Origin: CBDCBA01 sp965214125
GTDB taxonomy: Bacteria; Planctomycetota; Phycisphaerae; Tepidisphaerales; Tepidisphaeraceae
Length of the DNA: 64,000 bases
Assembly: GCA_965214125.1 (NCBI GenBank)
Contig: CBDCBA010000028.1
Span: 18,711-82,710, forward strand
Direction of reading: 5' to 3'
Shown one piece after another: positions 16,949 to 25,376 of the stretch. The position numbers and the translations under genes were made by a program. Below the pieces are notes generated by a model. The model was not told the DNA's origin. It saw nothing but the letters and a program-made list of their open reading frames with translations, and made no database searches. Numbering within the stretch: the stretch's first letter is position 1; the number at the start of each line of letters is the position of its first letter.

Positions 16949-17413
16949 TTAGTTGCCGATTTCGTTGCCGTCGCCGTCGACCATGATGATCTTGCCGGCG
17001 CTGGTGAAGACAAAGCCGTCGGTCGCGGAGGCAAAGGCCGTGGTCGTCGCCGCGACGCCGTTGGCGTTGGTCCAGGGGTTCTTCGGCTCCTGCTGGAGGT
17101 ACGGGCCGAAGGTCTCGCCGCCGTAGGTCGTGGTGCCGGTGAGCTTGCTCCAGTCCCACTTGCTGGCGTCGGCGGAGCCGTCGGAGGTGGGCCATTCGTC
17201 GCCGTGCTGGAGCTTGTAGAGCTGCACCTGGGTGCGAACCGTTTGCAGCAGCGACTTGCCGCTGTTGAGCCGGGCGTCGGCGCTGGCGCTGGTGAACTGC
17301 GGGACGACGACGGCCGCGAGGATGCCGAGAATGATCACGACGATCAGGATCTCGATGAGCGTGAAGGCCGAGCGGCGACCACGGGGGGCGGTGGTGTGGT
17401 GGGTGTGACGCAT
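16949..17413 (-). CDS. Major pilin/pseudopilin (GspG-like)
   Basis: The 154-aa protein has the classical signal RSAFTLIEILIVVIILGILAAVVVPQF followed by an amphipathic helix and a small C-terminal domain (KNPWTNANG, DGDGNEIGN) like the calcium-binding loop of GspG pseudopilins. The residue before Phe is Ala rather than Gly, as in the GspH-like gene of the same operon; this prepilin peptidase may accept Ala. It is the first gene of the operon and is expected to be the most abundant subunit. Its promoter should lie in 17,414-17,600, but I cannot point to clear hexamers. Confidence 0.9.
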   Translation of the reverse strand: MRHTHHTTAPRGRRSAFTLIEILIVVIILGILAAVVVPQFTSASADARLNSGKSLLQTVRTQVQLYKLQHGDEWPTSDGSADASKWDWSKLTGTTTYGGETFGPYLQQEPKNPWTNANGVAATTTAFASATDGFVFTSAGKIIMVDGDGNEIGN

Positions 17414-17599
17414 GGAACGTGTCTCTGGTAGGGAGCCCGCGTTCGGTGCGGGCCAAGAATGAAGTTGGCCGAGAGTGCGGGTCCCGATCCGTCGGGTCCG
17501 CCTGCCTCGAAATCGGCCTGCCGCGCCCTCGGCTTAACTGCGGCGGCGGGCGGCGACCATCTGCCCCTGAGATCGAATTGCCAGCGCGTTCCCACAAGA

Positions 17600-17623
17600 A
17601 CGGCCGGCGTTATCGGCCGGCCG
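17600..17623 (-). terminator. Possible terminator of nadC
   Basis: CGGCCGGCG-TTAT-CGGCCGGCCG forms a short GC stem just downstream of nadC and before the pilin promoter region. Only TTCTTG follows on the minus strand, so intrinsic termination would be weak. Confidence 0.35.
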
Positions 17624-17654
17624 CCCTGCAAGTTTGATACGTCGGGTGTTCAAA

Positions 17655-18569
17655 TCAGTCGAAGTCGAGCCCGATGTCGAGATTCGGCGCCGAGTGCGTG
17701 ACCGCCCCCACCGCAATGCGATCGACGCCGGTGCGCGCAATTTCCGTGATCGATTCGAGCGTGACGCCCCCGCTGGCCTCCAGGTCAGGCCGATGCTCCG
17801 CCGCGTCACGCGCTGCCACGCAGCGGGTCATCGTCGGGCAGTCCATGTTGTCAAGGAGGATCACGTCGACACCAGGCACGCACAGGACGTCGTGGAACTG
17901 CGTCTCGGTGTCGACCTCAATCTCAATCTGCCGCGCCGCATCTTCCGCGCGGCTCCGCCGAACGAGTGTGGCGACGGCGTCGCTCAAGTTCGCCCCTCCC
18001 TCGGCCGCGAGGGCGGCGAGGTGGTTGTCTTTCACGAGCACCATGTCGTAAAGGCCGACGCGATGGTTCTCCCCCCCGCCGCGGCGAACGGCGTATTTCT
18101 CCAGGTGCCGCCAGCCGGGCGTGGTTTTGCGCGTGTCGTAGACGCGGGCGTCGGTTCCTTTGACTTTCTCCACATATCGCCGCGTGAGCGAGGCGATTCC
18201 GGAGAGGCGGCCGAGCAGGTTCAGCACCGTGCGCTCCGCCGCGAGCACCGATCGCAGCGGCCCCTCGATGTGGGCGAGCGGCTTCACGTCGTGCGAGCCC
18301 GCCGTGGAATATCGGCCCTCGGCGCCAGGTTTGACGGTGACGCGAAGCCGCTCGTCGAACACGCGGCAGACGTGTTCGACGGCCGGCAACCCGCAGGCGA
18401 CGCCGCTCGCCTTCTGCACGATCGTTCCGCCGCCGACGGCGTCGTCGGGGATGGTCAGCCGGCTGGTCACGTCGCCGTCGATCCCGCGATCGCCCAGGTC
18501 TTCGTCGACGGCGAGCCGGATCAGAGCGCGGTACTGCTCGAACGGCGGGAAGGCCGGATCGCGGTTCAT
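17655..18569 (-). CDS. nadC: Nicotinate-nucleotide pyrophosphorylase (carboxylating)
   Basis: NadC converts quinolinate and PRPP to nicotinate mononucleotide in NAD synthesis. The 304-aa product is of normal length. Signatures: EDLGDRGIDGDVTS near the N-terminus, ERTVLNLLGRLSGIA, DTRKTTPGWRHLEKYAVRRGGGENHRVGLYDMVLVKDNHL (quinolinate and PRPP binding), EVDTETQF, DVILLDNM, and LEASGGVTLESI...TGVDRIAVGAVTHSAP. ATG 18569 begins the homology and has TAGCGT-N5 before it; the longer frame overlaps the divergent Uma2 gene. No nadA or nadB is nearby. Confidence 0.97.
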   Translation of the reverse strand: MNRDPAFPPFEQYRALIRLAVDEDLGDRGIDGDVTSRLTIPDDAVGGGTIVQKASGVACGLPAVEHVCRVFDERLRVTVKPGAEGRYSTAGSHDVKPLAHIEGPLRSVLAAERTVLNLLGRLSGIASLTRRYVEKVKGTDARVYDTRKTTPGWRHLEKYAVRRGGGENHRVGLYDMVLVKDNHLAALAAEGGANLSDAVATLVRRSRAEDAARQIEIEVDTETQFHDVLCVPGVDVILLDNMDCPTMTRCVAARDAAEHRPDLEASGGVTLESITEIARTGVDRIAVGAVTHSAPNLDIGLDFD

Positions 18570-18574
18570 GCCGA

Positions 18575-18580
18575 ACGCTA
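18575..18580 (-). promoter_or_regulatory. -10 hexamer TAGCGT, 5 nt before nadC
   Basis: The reverse strand reads TAGCGT-TCGGC-ATG. No Shine-Dalgarno is visible. It is close to the oppositely oriented hexamer of the Uma2 gene. Confidence 0.4.
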
Positions 18581-18596
18581 CGGCCGCGCCGCGTGG

Positions 18597-18602
18597 TATG
18601 CT
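18597..18602 (+). promoter_or_regulatory. -10 hexamer TATGCT, 9 nt before the Uma2 gene
   Basis: TATGCT-N9-ATG would give a leader of about 3 nt. It forms a divergent promoter pair with nadC within 43 bp. Confidence 0.4.
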
Positions 18603-18611
18603 TTGCTCGCC

Positions 18612-19229
18612 ATGACTGCCGCCCTGTCCTCCCCCCCCGTTGTGCCCTCGACCGTTGCGCCCGCGCCCGCCGGCGATCCTCGTGTCGGCCAACGCGCCAC
18701 GCCGGACGAGCTGTCGGCGATGGATGACAACAACAACCTCGAGCTCGTCAACGGAATCATTGAGGAGAAGCCCGTGGGAGCGAAATCAGCCGCAATCGGC
18801 GGAAAAATCCTAATCGCCCTCTCCAATCGGTGTGATGAAGCAAGTCTTGGCGTGGGCCTCTACCCCGCCGACACGGAATTCCAGTTCTTCGCGGATGATC
18901 CAGACATGATTCGCAAGCCGGACGTCGCCGTGATCCTGCGCGAGCGACTGCCGAACGGTTCGTCGCCGGTGGGCAGGCTACGGATCGCGCCCGACCTGGC
19001 GATCGAGGTCATCTCGCCCAACGACGTCTTCTCGAAGGTCAGCGACAAGATTCGCCTCTACCTCGACAACGGCGTGCGGATGGTCTGGGTGGTCGACCCC
19101 GGCGTGCCGCAGGTGTGGTCGTACATGAAGGGCTCGCTGCGCGGCCACCTGTTGGGCGACGTGGTCGAGGCCGATCCCGTGCTGCCGGGCGTGAAGCTGA
19201 AGCTCGATGCGGCACTGTTCGACGTGTGA
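18612..19229 (+). CDS. Uma2 family endonuclease-like protein (DUF820)
   Basis: The 205-aa product has the Uma2/PD-(D/E)XK plan: LELVNGIIEEKPVG at the N-terminal strand, MIRKPDVAVILRERLP with the catalytic Asp, LAIEVISPNDVFSKVSDKIRLYLDNGVRMVWVVDP (E-x-I-S-P plus K), and the C-terminal VLPGVKLKLDALF-like ending. The family has a nuclease fold, is greatly expanded in cyanobacteria and planctomycetes, and has no settled role. It is convergent with uvrB, 11 nt apart. Confidence 0.9.
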   Translation: MTAALSSPPVVPSTVAPAPAGDPRVGQRATPDELSAMDDNNNLELVNGIIEEKPVGAKSAAIGGKILIALSNRCDEASLGVGLYPADTEFQFFADDPDMIRKPDVAVILRERLPNGSSPVGRLRIAPDLAIEVISPNDVFSKVSDKIRLYLDNGVRMVWVVDPGVPQVWSYMKGSLRGHLLGDVVEADPVLPGVKLKLDAALFDV

Positions 19230-19240
19230 CGCCTCGCCCG

Positions 19241-21400
19241 TCACCCGCGCCGCCGGCGCCGGCTGCCGCTCTTGGGCTTCCAGACCTTGCTCGGCTCGTC
19301 GTCCGCCCGCGCCGGGGCCATCTGCCCGTCGCCGCTGCGGATGTTCGGGGCGCCCTTAAGCTCGTTCACCTTGTCGCGCAGTTGAGCCGCCCGCTCGAAC
19401 TCCAGGTTCTGGGCGGCCTGCAACATCTCCTCTTCGAGCAACGCCACCAGCGCGTCCTTGTCCGTGTCCTCCGTCCGATCGCGGACCGCCTCCTTCACCG
19501 TCTTGCGGGCCTTGACCTCCGTCTCGATGCTCTGGCGGATCGACTTCTTGATCGTCTCGGGCGTGATGCCGTGCTCGACGTTGTACGCCTGCTGTTTCTC
19601 GCGGCGGCGGTCGGTTTCGTCGATCGCCGCCTGCATCGCGGGGGTCGTCTTGTCGGCGTAGAGCAGGACCTTCGATCCGCTGTTGCGGGCGGCGCGACCA
19701 ATCGTCTGGATCAGCGACGTTTCACTTCGCAGGAATCCCGCCTTGTCGGCGTCGAGGATCGCCACGAGCGACACCTCCGGCAAGTCCAAACCTTCGCGCA
19801 GCAGGTTGATGCCGACAAGGCAATCGAAGTCCCCCTTGCGCAGATCGTTCAGGATCTCGACGCGCTCGATCGTCTGGATCTCGCTGTGCAGGTAGCGCGT
19901 CTTGATGTCGTTCTCCGCGAGGTACGCCGACAGGTCTTCCGCCAGCCGCTTGGTCAGGCAGGTGACGAGCACGCGGTCGCCCTTCTCGACCGTTGCGCGC
20001 ACGGCATCGAGCAGGTGCGGCACCTGGCCACGCGCGGGGTGAATCTCGATGACCGGGTCGAGCAGGCCGGTCGGGCGGATCACCTGCTCGACAACCTCGC
20101 CCTCCGTCCGCTCCAGTTCGAACGGGGCCGGCGTGGCGCTGACGAAGACGACCTGGTTCCAAAGCTGCTCGAACTCCTCGTACTTCAGAGGCCGGTTGTC
20201 CATCGCGCTGGGCAGGCGGAAGCCGTGCTCGACGAGCGTCTCCTTGCGTATGCGATCGCCGTTGTACATGGCCTTGATCTGCGGGATCGTGACGTGGCTT
20301 TCGTCGATGAGCGTAATGAAATCCTTCGGGAAGTAGTCGATCAGCGTGTACGGCCGCTCGCCGGGTTGGCGGCCGTCGAGGTGGCGGCTGTAGTTCTCGA
20401 TCCCCTGGCAGACGCCGGCCTCGATCATCTGCTCGAGGTCGTACTTCGTGCGGGCGAGCAGACGCTGCGCCTCGAGCAGCTTCGCCTCGCTGCGCAGCTT
20501 CATCACCTGCTCGTCGAGCTCGGCCCGGATGCTCTCGACCGCCGAGATCATCTTGTCCTCCGGCATCACGTAGTGAACCGCCGGGTAGATGAAGACCTGA
20601 TCGTGCCGCGCCAGCTCCTCGCCGGTAAGGGGGTTTACGCTCGTCACGTCGGTGATCTCGTCGCCGAAGAACTCGACGCGGTAGGCGAACTCCTCGTAGC
20701 TGGGGTGAATCTCGACCACGTCGCCGCGCACGCGGAAGGTGCCGCGCTTGAAGTCGATGTCGTTGCGGGCGTACTGAAGCTCGATCAGGCGCTTCAGCAG
20801 CTCGTCCCGCTCCATCTCGCGCTCGGCGCGGATGGAAACGACCGACTTCTTGTACACCTCCGGCGAGCCGAGGCCGAAGATGCACGAGACGCTCGCGACG
20901 ATGATCACGTCGTTGCGCGTGGCCAGGTTGCTCGTGGCGGAGAGGCGCAGGCGGTCGAGATCGTCGTTGCGGCCGGCGTCCTTTTCGATGTAGATGTCGC
21001 GCTGCGGGATGTACGCCTCGGGCTGGTAGTAGTCGTAGTAGCTCACGAAGTAGCCGACCGCGTTGTGCGGGAACAGGCCCTTCATCTCCTCGTAAAGCTG
21101 GGCGGCAAGCGTCTTGTTGTGGCTGATGATGAGCGTCGGCCGGCCGAGGTTGGCGATGGTGTGCGCCATCGTGAACGTCTTGCCGGTGCCGGTGGCGCCC
21201 AGAAGCGTTTGGAACTTGCGCCCCTCGCGCAAGCCGCGCGTGAGTTGCTCGATGGCAACCGGCTGGTCGCCGCGGGGCTCGAAGTCGCTGACGACGCGAA
21301 ACTTGTTGTTCGCCTCGTACGCCTCCGCAGCGGCGACGGCGGTGTCGACGCGCTCGACGTTGTCGACGCGCTGCATCTCCTCGGTCACGGGCAGGGCCAT
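19241..21400 (-). CDS. uvrB: Excinuclease ABC subunit UvrB
   Basis: UvrB verifies DNA damage in nucleotide excision repair, loaded by UvrA and recruiting UvrC. The 719-aa product has Walker A LLGATGTGKT (about residues 66-75), the damage-probing beta-hairpin YYDYYQPEAYIP, DESHVTIPQ, helicase motifs VFVSATPAPFEL and GLDLPEVSLVAILDADKAGFLRSETSLIQTIGRAARN, and the C-terminal UVR domain LEEEMLQAAQNLEFERAAQLRDKVNELK. ATG 21400 is supported by TACGAT-N5 just upstream; a second in-frame ATG lies eight codons further in. Confidence 0.98.
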   Translation of the reverse strand: MALPVTEEMQRVDNVERVDTAVAAAEAYEANNKFRVVSDFEPRGDQPVAIEQLTRGLREGRKFQTLLGATGTGKTFTMAHTIANLGRPTLIISHNKTLAAQLYEEMKGLFPHNAVGYFVSYYDYYQPEAYIPQRDIYIEKDAGRNDDLDRLRLSATSNLATRNDVIIVASVSCIFGLGSPEVYKKSVVSIRAEREMERDELLKRLIELQYARNDIDFKRGTFRVRGDVVEIHPSYEEFAYRVEFFGDEITDVTSVNPLTGEELARHDQVFIYPAVHYVMPEDKMISAVESIRAELDEQVMKLRSEAKLLEAQRLLARTKYDLEQMIEAGVCQGIENYSRHLDGRQPGERPYTLIDYFPKDFITLIDESHVTIPQIKAMYNGDRIRKETLVEHGFRLPSAMDNRPLKYEEFEQLWNQVVFVSATPAPFELERTEGEVVEQVIRPTGLLDPVIEIHPARGQVPHLLDAVRATVEKGDRVLVTCLTKRLAEDLSAYLAENDIKTRYLHSEIQTIERVEILNDLRKGDFDCLVGINLLREGLDLPEVSLVAILDADKAGFLRSETSLIQTIGRAARNSGSKVLLYADKTTPAMQAAIDETDRRREKQQAYNVEHGITPETIKKSIRQSIETEVKARKTVKEAVRDRTEDTDKDALVALLEEEMLQAAQNLEFERAAQLRDKVNELKGAPNIRSGDGQMAPARADDEPSKVWKPKSGSRRRRRG

Positions 21401-21405
21401 GCCAC

Positions 21406-21411
21406 ATCGTA
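21406..21411 (-). promoter_or_regulatory. -10 hexamer TACGAT, 5 nt before uvrB
   Basis: The reverse strand reads TACGAT-GTGGC-ATG, with no Shine-Dalgarno. It lies in the 37-bp gap shared with the divergent glycosyltransferase gene. No SOS-box palindrome (CTG...CAG) is visible here. Confidence 0.4.
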
Positions 21412-21437
21412 CGGCCGCGCCAATGATGGGCCCCCGC

Positions 21438-22343
21438 ATGCCCGACGACCTTCCCGCTCCAACCCGTCCGCCGCGCCTGAGCCTCGTGGTGCCCGCCTAC
21501 AACGAGGAGGGCGCAATCGTCGAGACGGTCGAGCAGCTCACGCAGTTCCTCGAGCCCATCGGCGACTACCTGCTGATCGTCGTCGACGACGGCAGCCGCG
21601 ACCGCACCGCCGAGCTGCTGGCCTCTCTCGACGAGCGCTTCGAGCGTCTCCTGATCGTGCAGCACGAGCGCAACCTCGGCTACGGCGCGGCCCTGAAGAC
21701 CGGCATTCGCCGCGCCACGTCCGAGTACGTCGCCATCACCGACGCCGACGGCACCTACCCGAACCAGCGCCTGCCGGAGCTGCTCGAACTTGCCGAGGCG
21801 GACCGGGCGGACATGGTCGTGGGCGCGCGCACGCTCAAGGACAAGGTCACGTACCCGCTGATCCGCAAGATTCCCAAAGTCTTCCTCGTCCGCTGGGCGA
21901 GCTGGCTCTCGGGGCAGCGCATTCCCGACATCAACAGCGGCATGCGCGTCTTTCGCCGCGAGTCGGTCCTGCGTTTCTTCGGCGTGCTGCCGGACACGTT
22001 CAGCTTCACGACGACCATCACCATCTCGATGCTGACTAATCGGATGAACGTGAAGTACGTGCCGATCGGCTACTCCGCCCGAATCGGCAACAGCAAGATC
22101 AAGCCGATCCGCGACACGCTTCGCTTCGTGCAGCTCATCACGCGCACGGGCATGTACTTCGCCCCGCTGCGCGTGCTGGCGCCGCTCGCGCTGCTCTTCT
22201 TCCTCGGCTTCGCGATCAGCCTCGGGTTCGACATCTTTAAGCTACAGAACCTGACCGACAAGACGATCCTGCTGCTGGTCGCCTTCACCAACACGATTAT
22301 GTTCGCGCTGTTGGCGGACATGATCCATCGGCGCAACGCATGA
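21438..22343 (+). CDS. Family 2 glycosyltransferase, polyprenyl-phosphate type
   Basis: The 301-aa product has a GT-A domain with SLVVPAYNEEGAIVETVEQL, VVDDGSRDRT, RNLGYGAALKTGI and the metal-binding ITDADGTYP, followed by INSGMRVFRRE and two C-terminal TM helices. This is the dolichol-/undecaprenyl-phosphate sugar transferase plan (DPM1/GtrB). The next gene encodes a GtrA flippase-like protein with a 4-nt overlap, so together they probably make and flip a lipid-linked sugar for the following membrane transferase. ATGs at 21423 and 21426 are alternative starts. Confidence 0.92.
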   Translation: MPDDLPAPTRPPRLSLVVPAYNEEGAIVETVEQLTQFLEPIGDYLLIVVDDGSRDRTAELLASLDERFERLLIVQHERNLGYGAALKTGIRRATSEYVAITDADGTYPNQRLPELLELAEADRADMVVGARTLKDKVTYPLIRKIPKVFLVRWASWLSGQRIPDINSGMRVFRRESVLRFFGVLPDTFSFTTTITISMLTNRMNVKYVPIGYSARIGNSKIKPIRDTLRFVQLITRTGMYFAPLRVLAPLALLFFLGFAISLGFDIFKLQNLTDKTILLLVAFTNTIMFALLADMIHRRNA

Positions 22344-22774
22344 GCGACACGCTGAACTACGCGCCGCAGCCAAATCGCCGGCCGTCGCTCGTCGCGAAGC
22401 TGCTGCGCTTCGGGGGCGTTTCGGCGCTAAGCCTCGTCCTGAACGTCGGCGGAAGCTGGGTGCTGTACGGCCCGCTCGGCTGGCCGCCGGAGGCAGCGTA
22501 CGGGCTGTCGCTCGTGGTGGTCTTCGTCGTCAACTTCGTGCTGTTTCGCCGGTGGGTGTTCAAGGCCGATGCAGACGATGCCCGGCGGCAGTTCGGCGGA
22601 TACCTGATCTCAAGCCTCTCTTTTCGCCTGGGCGAATACCTGGCGTTCCTCGGGCTGCACGGGAGCCTGAGGCTGCCGCCGCTGCCAACGATCCTGGCGA
22701 TCTCCTGCGTCGCCACCGTCCTGAAGTTCCTCGTGTTCAACGGCAAAGTCTTCCGCACCCGCACCTCCGAATGA
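22340..22774 (+). CDS. GtrA family membrane protein
   Basis: The 144-aa protein has four TM helices starting at LLRFGGVSALSLVLNVGGSWVL, with the family pattern VNFVLFRRWVFK between helices 2 and 3 and VLKFLVFNGKVF at the end. GtrA proteins are thought to flip polyprenyl-linked sugars across the inner membrane. The gene overlaps the glycosyltransferase upstream and the membrane enzyme downstream by 4 nt each, a tightly coupled three-gene operon. Confidence 0.92.
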   Translation: MSDTLNYAPQPNRRPSLVAKLLRFGGVSALSLVLNVGGSWVLYGPLGWPPEAAYGLSLVVVFVVNFVLFRRWVFKADADDARRQFGGYLISSLSFRLGEYLAFLGLHGSLRLPPLPTILAISCVATVLKFLVFNGKVFRTRTSE

Positions 22775-24498
22775 TGCCCACGCCCCCGTTGAAGACCCGC
22801 CGCGACCCCTGGCGGGCCGGTTGGCTGCTCGCCTTGGCCGCCTTATGTTTCGCGGGCGGCGCGATTGTCACGCGCAACGGCATCATGCTCGTGCGGAACG
22901 ACGCGCTCGAGGATGACTCAGCCCAGCACACGTTCTGGGCGCAACGTGCATGGGACAGCCGAATTCTGGAAGTCGACCCACTGGCCCGGTACTTCGCCAG
23001 CGACGCGGCCGCCCCCTTTGGCTACTACTGGACCCTGCAGGGCCTCTCGCGGCTCGGCGAGATCCAACTGATGACCGAGCTCGCCGAGCTGCCGCTCATC
23101 GCCGTGACGCTGGTCTTGGTCTGGATGCTGGGCCGCCGCGTCGCCAACGGGTCGCCCAGCGGCGGGTTGGCGGCGGTGGTCCTGACGCTCACGCTGCCCA
23201 TGCTCCACGAGAGCCTGCGCGTCGCCCTGCTGCAACGCCACTTCACGATCGGCATCCACGCCCTTGCCCTGCTGGGCCTGCTGGAACGACGCCTCTGGAT
23301 GCCCGGCCTCGCCCTGCTCGTCGCCGCACTCTTCTACCCAATCGCCATCGCGACGGTCGGCCTGATCGTCGTGGTCCACGAACTCTGGCAGCTCGCTCGC
23401 ACTCGGATGCTCCCGGCCGGGTGGTACTGGGGCTTCGGGCTCGGCCTGATCGCGCTCGGCTTCTTCATCGCCCGAGACGTCCCGGAGGCCTACGGGTTCC
23501 TGGTGACGCTGGAACAGGCGAAGGAGATGCCGATCTTCTCGAACGACGGTCGGTCGGCCTTCTTCCACGACGACCCCTGGCACTACTTCGTGACGAGCGG
23601 GCGGTCGGGCATGGGCTCGTCGGTGCTGGAGCTGGCCGGAATGCTGATCGTCAGCGTCGGCCTGATCGCCCTCGCCGGGTGGCGGCGCGTGCCGCGCCTG
23701 GCGTGGCTGACGCTGCTCGTGGGCCTTGTGCTTTGGGCGGCAGCGCACGCGGTGCTCTACAAGCTCTACCTGCCCCAGCGCCACGTTGTGACGACGCTTC
23801 CGTTGGCGTTCATCATGCTCGTCGCTGCCACCATCGAGCCCGCGTTGCGGCGGGCGCGAGCCATCTTCTGGCGACGCGCGGCCTCCCGGCCCGGCTGTCG
23901 CCCGTTTCCGTGGCTCGCGTCGCCCACGCCACTGGTCGCGGCCGCCACAGCGTTCATCGCCGTCGCCGGATTTCAGGGGTTAATCGGGCTCTACTGGACG
24001 TACCGCAACGTCAACAGCACGCCCCATCGTGCTGGCGTGATGGAGTACCTGCGCACCCTCCCCCCCGAAGCGCTCTACGCCGGGCCACCGAACCTGATGG
24101 ACAACTTCCCGCTCCGCACCGGCCGCGCGGCACTGGCCTCGCGCGAGTCGATGCAGGCCTACTACCCCGACTACTACTATGCCATCTCGCGCCCCCGCAT
24201 GCGGGCGACGATGGAGGCGATCGAGGCCGACACCTGGGAAGAGGTCGACCGGCTCTACGACGAGTACGGCGTGCGAGTCTTCGTCTGGGAGGAGCTCCAC
24301 ATGGAGTACGAGCCCACCGAGCAGCCACAGCTCATGTTCCGCGAAGCTGCCCGCGCCGCCAATCCGGGCGAACCGGTCTTGAACGACCCGCCGCCGGACC
24401 GCATCCTGTACCAGGACGACCTGACCACGCTCATCCGCGTCGGACCAATCCTCGACTCGCACCCGCCGCTCACAGCACGTCCCGACGCAGGCGGTTGA
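22771..24498 (+). CDS. Polytopic membrane protein, probable GT-C-type sugar transferase
   Basis: The 575-aa product has about ten TM helices and a soluble C-terminal domain of about 150 residues. An early loop contains NDALEDDSAQHTFWAQRAWD, with the acidic DD expected of lipid-sugar transferases (GT-C, ArnT/Dpm-dependent type), and later DVPEAYGFL and LYLPQRHVVTTLPLAFIMLV. It is the last gene of the GT2-GtrA operon, which supports a role in adding a lipid-borne sugar outside the membrane. The specific family is not certain. Its 3' end overlaps the convergent gene by 29 nt. Confidence 0.75.
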   Translation: MMPTPPLKTRRDPWRAGWLLALAALCFAGGAIVTRNGIMLVRNDALEDDSAQHTFWAQRAWDSRILEVDPLARYFASDAAAPFGYYWTLQGLSRLGEIQLMTELAELPLIAVTLVLVWMLGRRVANGSPSGGLAAVVLTLTLPMLHESLRVALLQRHFTIGIHALALLGLLERRLWMPGLALLVAALFYPIAIATVGLIVVVHELWQLARTRMLPAGWYWGFGLGLIALGFFIARDVPEAYGFLVTLEQAKEMPIFSNDGRSAFFHDDPWHYFVTSGRSGMGSSVLELAGMLIVSVGLIALAGWRRVPRLAWLTLLVGLVLWAAAHAVLYKLYLPQRHVVTTLPLAFIMLVAATIEPALRRARAIFWRRAASRPGCRPFPWLASPTPLVAAATAFIAVAGFQGLIGLYWTYRNVNSTPHRAGVMEYLRTLPPEALYAGPPNLMDNFPLRTGRAALASRESMQAYYPDYYYAISRPRMRATMEAIEADTWEEVDRLYDEYGVRVFVWEELHMEYEPTEQPQLMFREAARAANPGEPVLNDPPPDRILYQDDLTTLIRVGPILDSHPPLTARPDAGG

Positions 24499-25319
24499 CC
24501 ACCAGCTCCGCCTCGACCTCACGACCGATCGGCACGGGCACGTGAACATCCTTCGTCATCGAGCCGTGCTTCGTCTTGACTCGGAAGGTGAGCGCGATCT
24601 GCGAGAACTCCACGCCGTCCGCCGGCTTGAGTTCAACGCCGATGAGCGTCTGGCCGAACGCAGACCAAGGCCAGTAGGTTCCGCTGATGAAGATGCCGTC
24701 GTCGCCGATGAGCACCAAGCCGCCGTCGCGCCGCATCGCGCGGATGCCGGCGGTGTTGAACCACCAGATCAGCCCGCAGACGATCACGCCGATGCCGCCC
24801 GTGGCGAGGCTGGCAACGAGTCCCGCGTGGTCGCCGTACAGGATGCTGATGCCCGCCAACACGAGCCCGCCGATTGCGAAGAGTGCGACAACGCCCAGGA
24901 GAGTGTTGCCGGTCCGCGTGGGCCTCAGCCTCGAGAAACGCCAGCCACTGTTGGCGTGGGTAGTCACACCAGCGCACGGTGGCCTCGTCGCCGGCCATCT
25001 CGAGCACCCGGCGGGTCCAGGAACGCGTCAGCAGCCCGATCAGCACGGCCATGACCAAGCCCGTGCCGCCGAGGATGGTGCCGGGGATGGCGACGATCAG
25101 CGGCAAATCAGCGTCATTTGGCGGAGCGACCTCACGCCAAAGCCAGGCCGCGCCCGCGGTTGTGAGCAGCAAGCCACTGATCCAGAGCGTCCACCGGACG
25201 GTCCCGCCTTGGCGTAGGCGAAGGCGGCGCGGGTCGATGCCGCCGGTGGCGGAGAAGTCGTCCGGGCGACCCCAGCCGGTTGTGGAGGAGAACGGCACAG
25301 TCGAGTCGAAGGCGGTCAT
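24470..25319 (-). pseudogene. Membrane protein, split by a frameshift near 24,920
   Basis: From ATG 25319 the first frame encodes two TM helices (LWISGLLLTTAGAAWLW and LPLIVAIPGTILGGTGLVMAVLIGLL) and RWCDYPRQQWLAFLEAEA. The remainder, two more TM helices (GNTLLGVVALFAIGGLVLAGI, LATGGIGVIVCGLIWW) and a soluble tail, continues in a different frame to the stop at 24470. The second part could start at GTG 24967, but the two parts read as one protein of about 283 aa. There is no long homopolymer at the break, so a true indel is possible. The product is unknown; the tail (RRDGGLVLIGDDGIFISGTYWPW) looks like a small beta domain. Confidence 0.6.
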
Positions 25320-25325
25320 GGCAGT

Positions 25326-25331
25326 CGCCTA
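25326..25331 (-). promoter_or_regulatory. Variant -10 hexamer TAGGCG, 6 nt before the split gene
   Basis: The reverse strand reads TAGGCG-ACTGCC-ATG. The spacing fits the leaderless pattern, but the last base is G. Confidence 0.2.
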
Positions 25332-25376
25332 TGCGACGACGCCCGCCCCGCCGGGCCACCCACCACCCGACGCCCG

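Noticed and set aside
17414..17654. Sigma54 promoter for the pilin operon
   Set aside because: TGGCCCG occurs but no GC element lies at the required distance.
21401..21437. SOS box between uvrB and the glycosyltransferase gene
   Set aside because: No palindrome resembling known LexA sites is visible in the 37-bp gap.
19115..22039. 974-aa plus-strand ORF opposite uvrB
   Set aside because: Antisense shadow; uvrB is intact on the other strand and the ORF also runs into the glycosyltransferase gene in a wrong frame.
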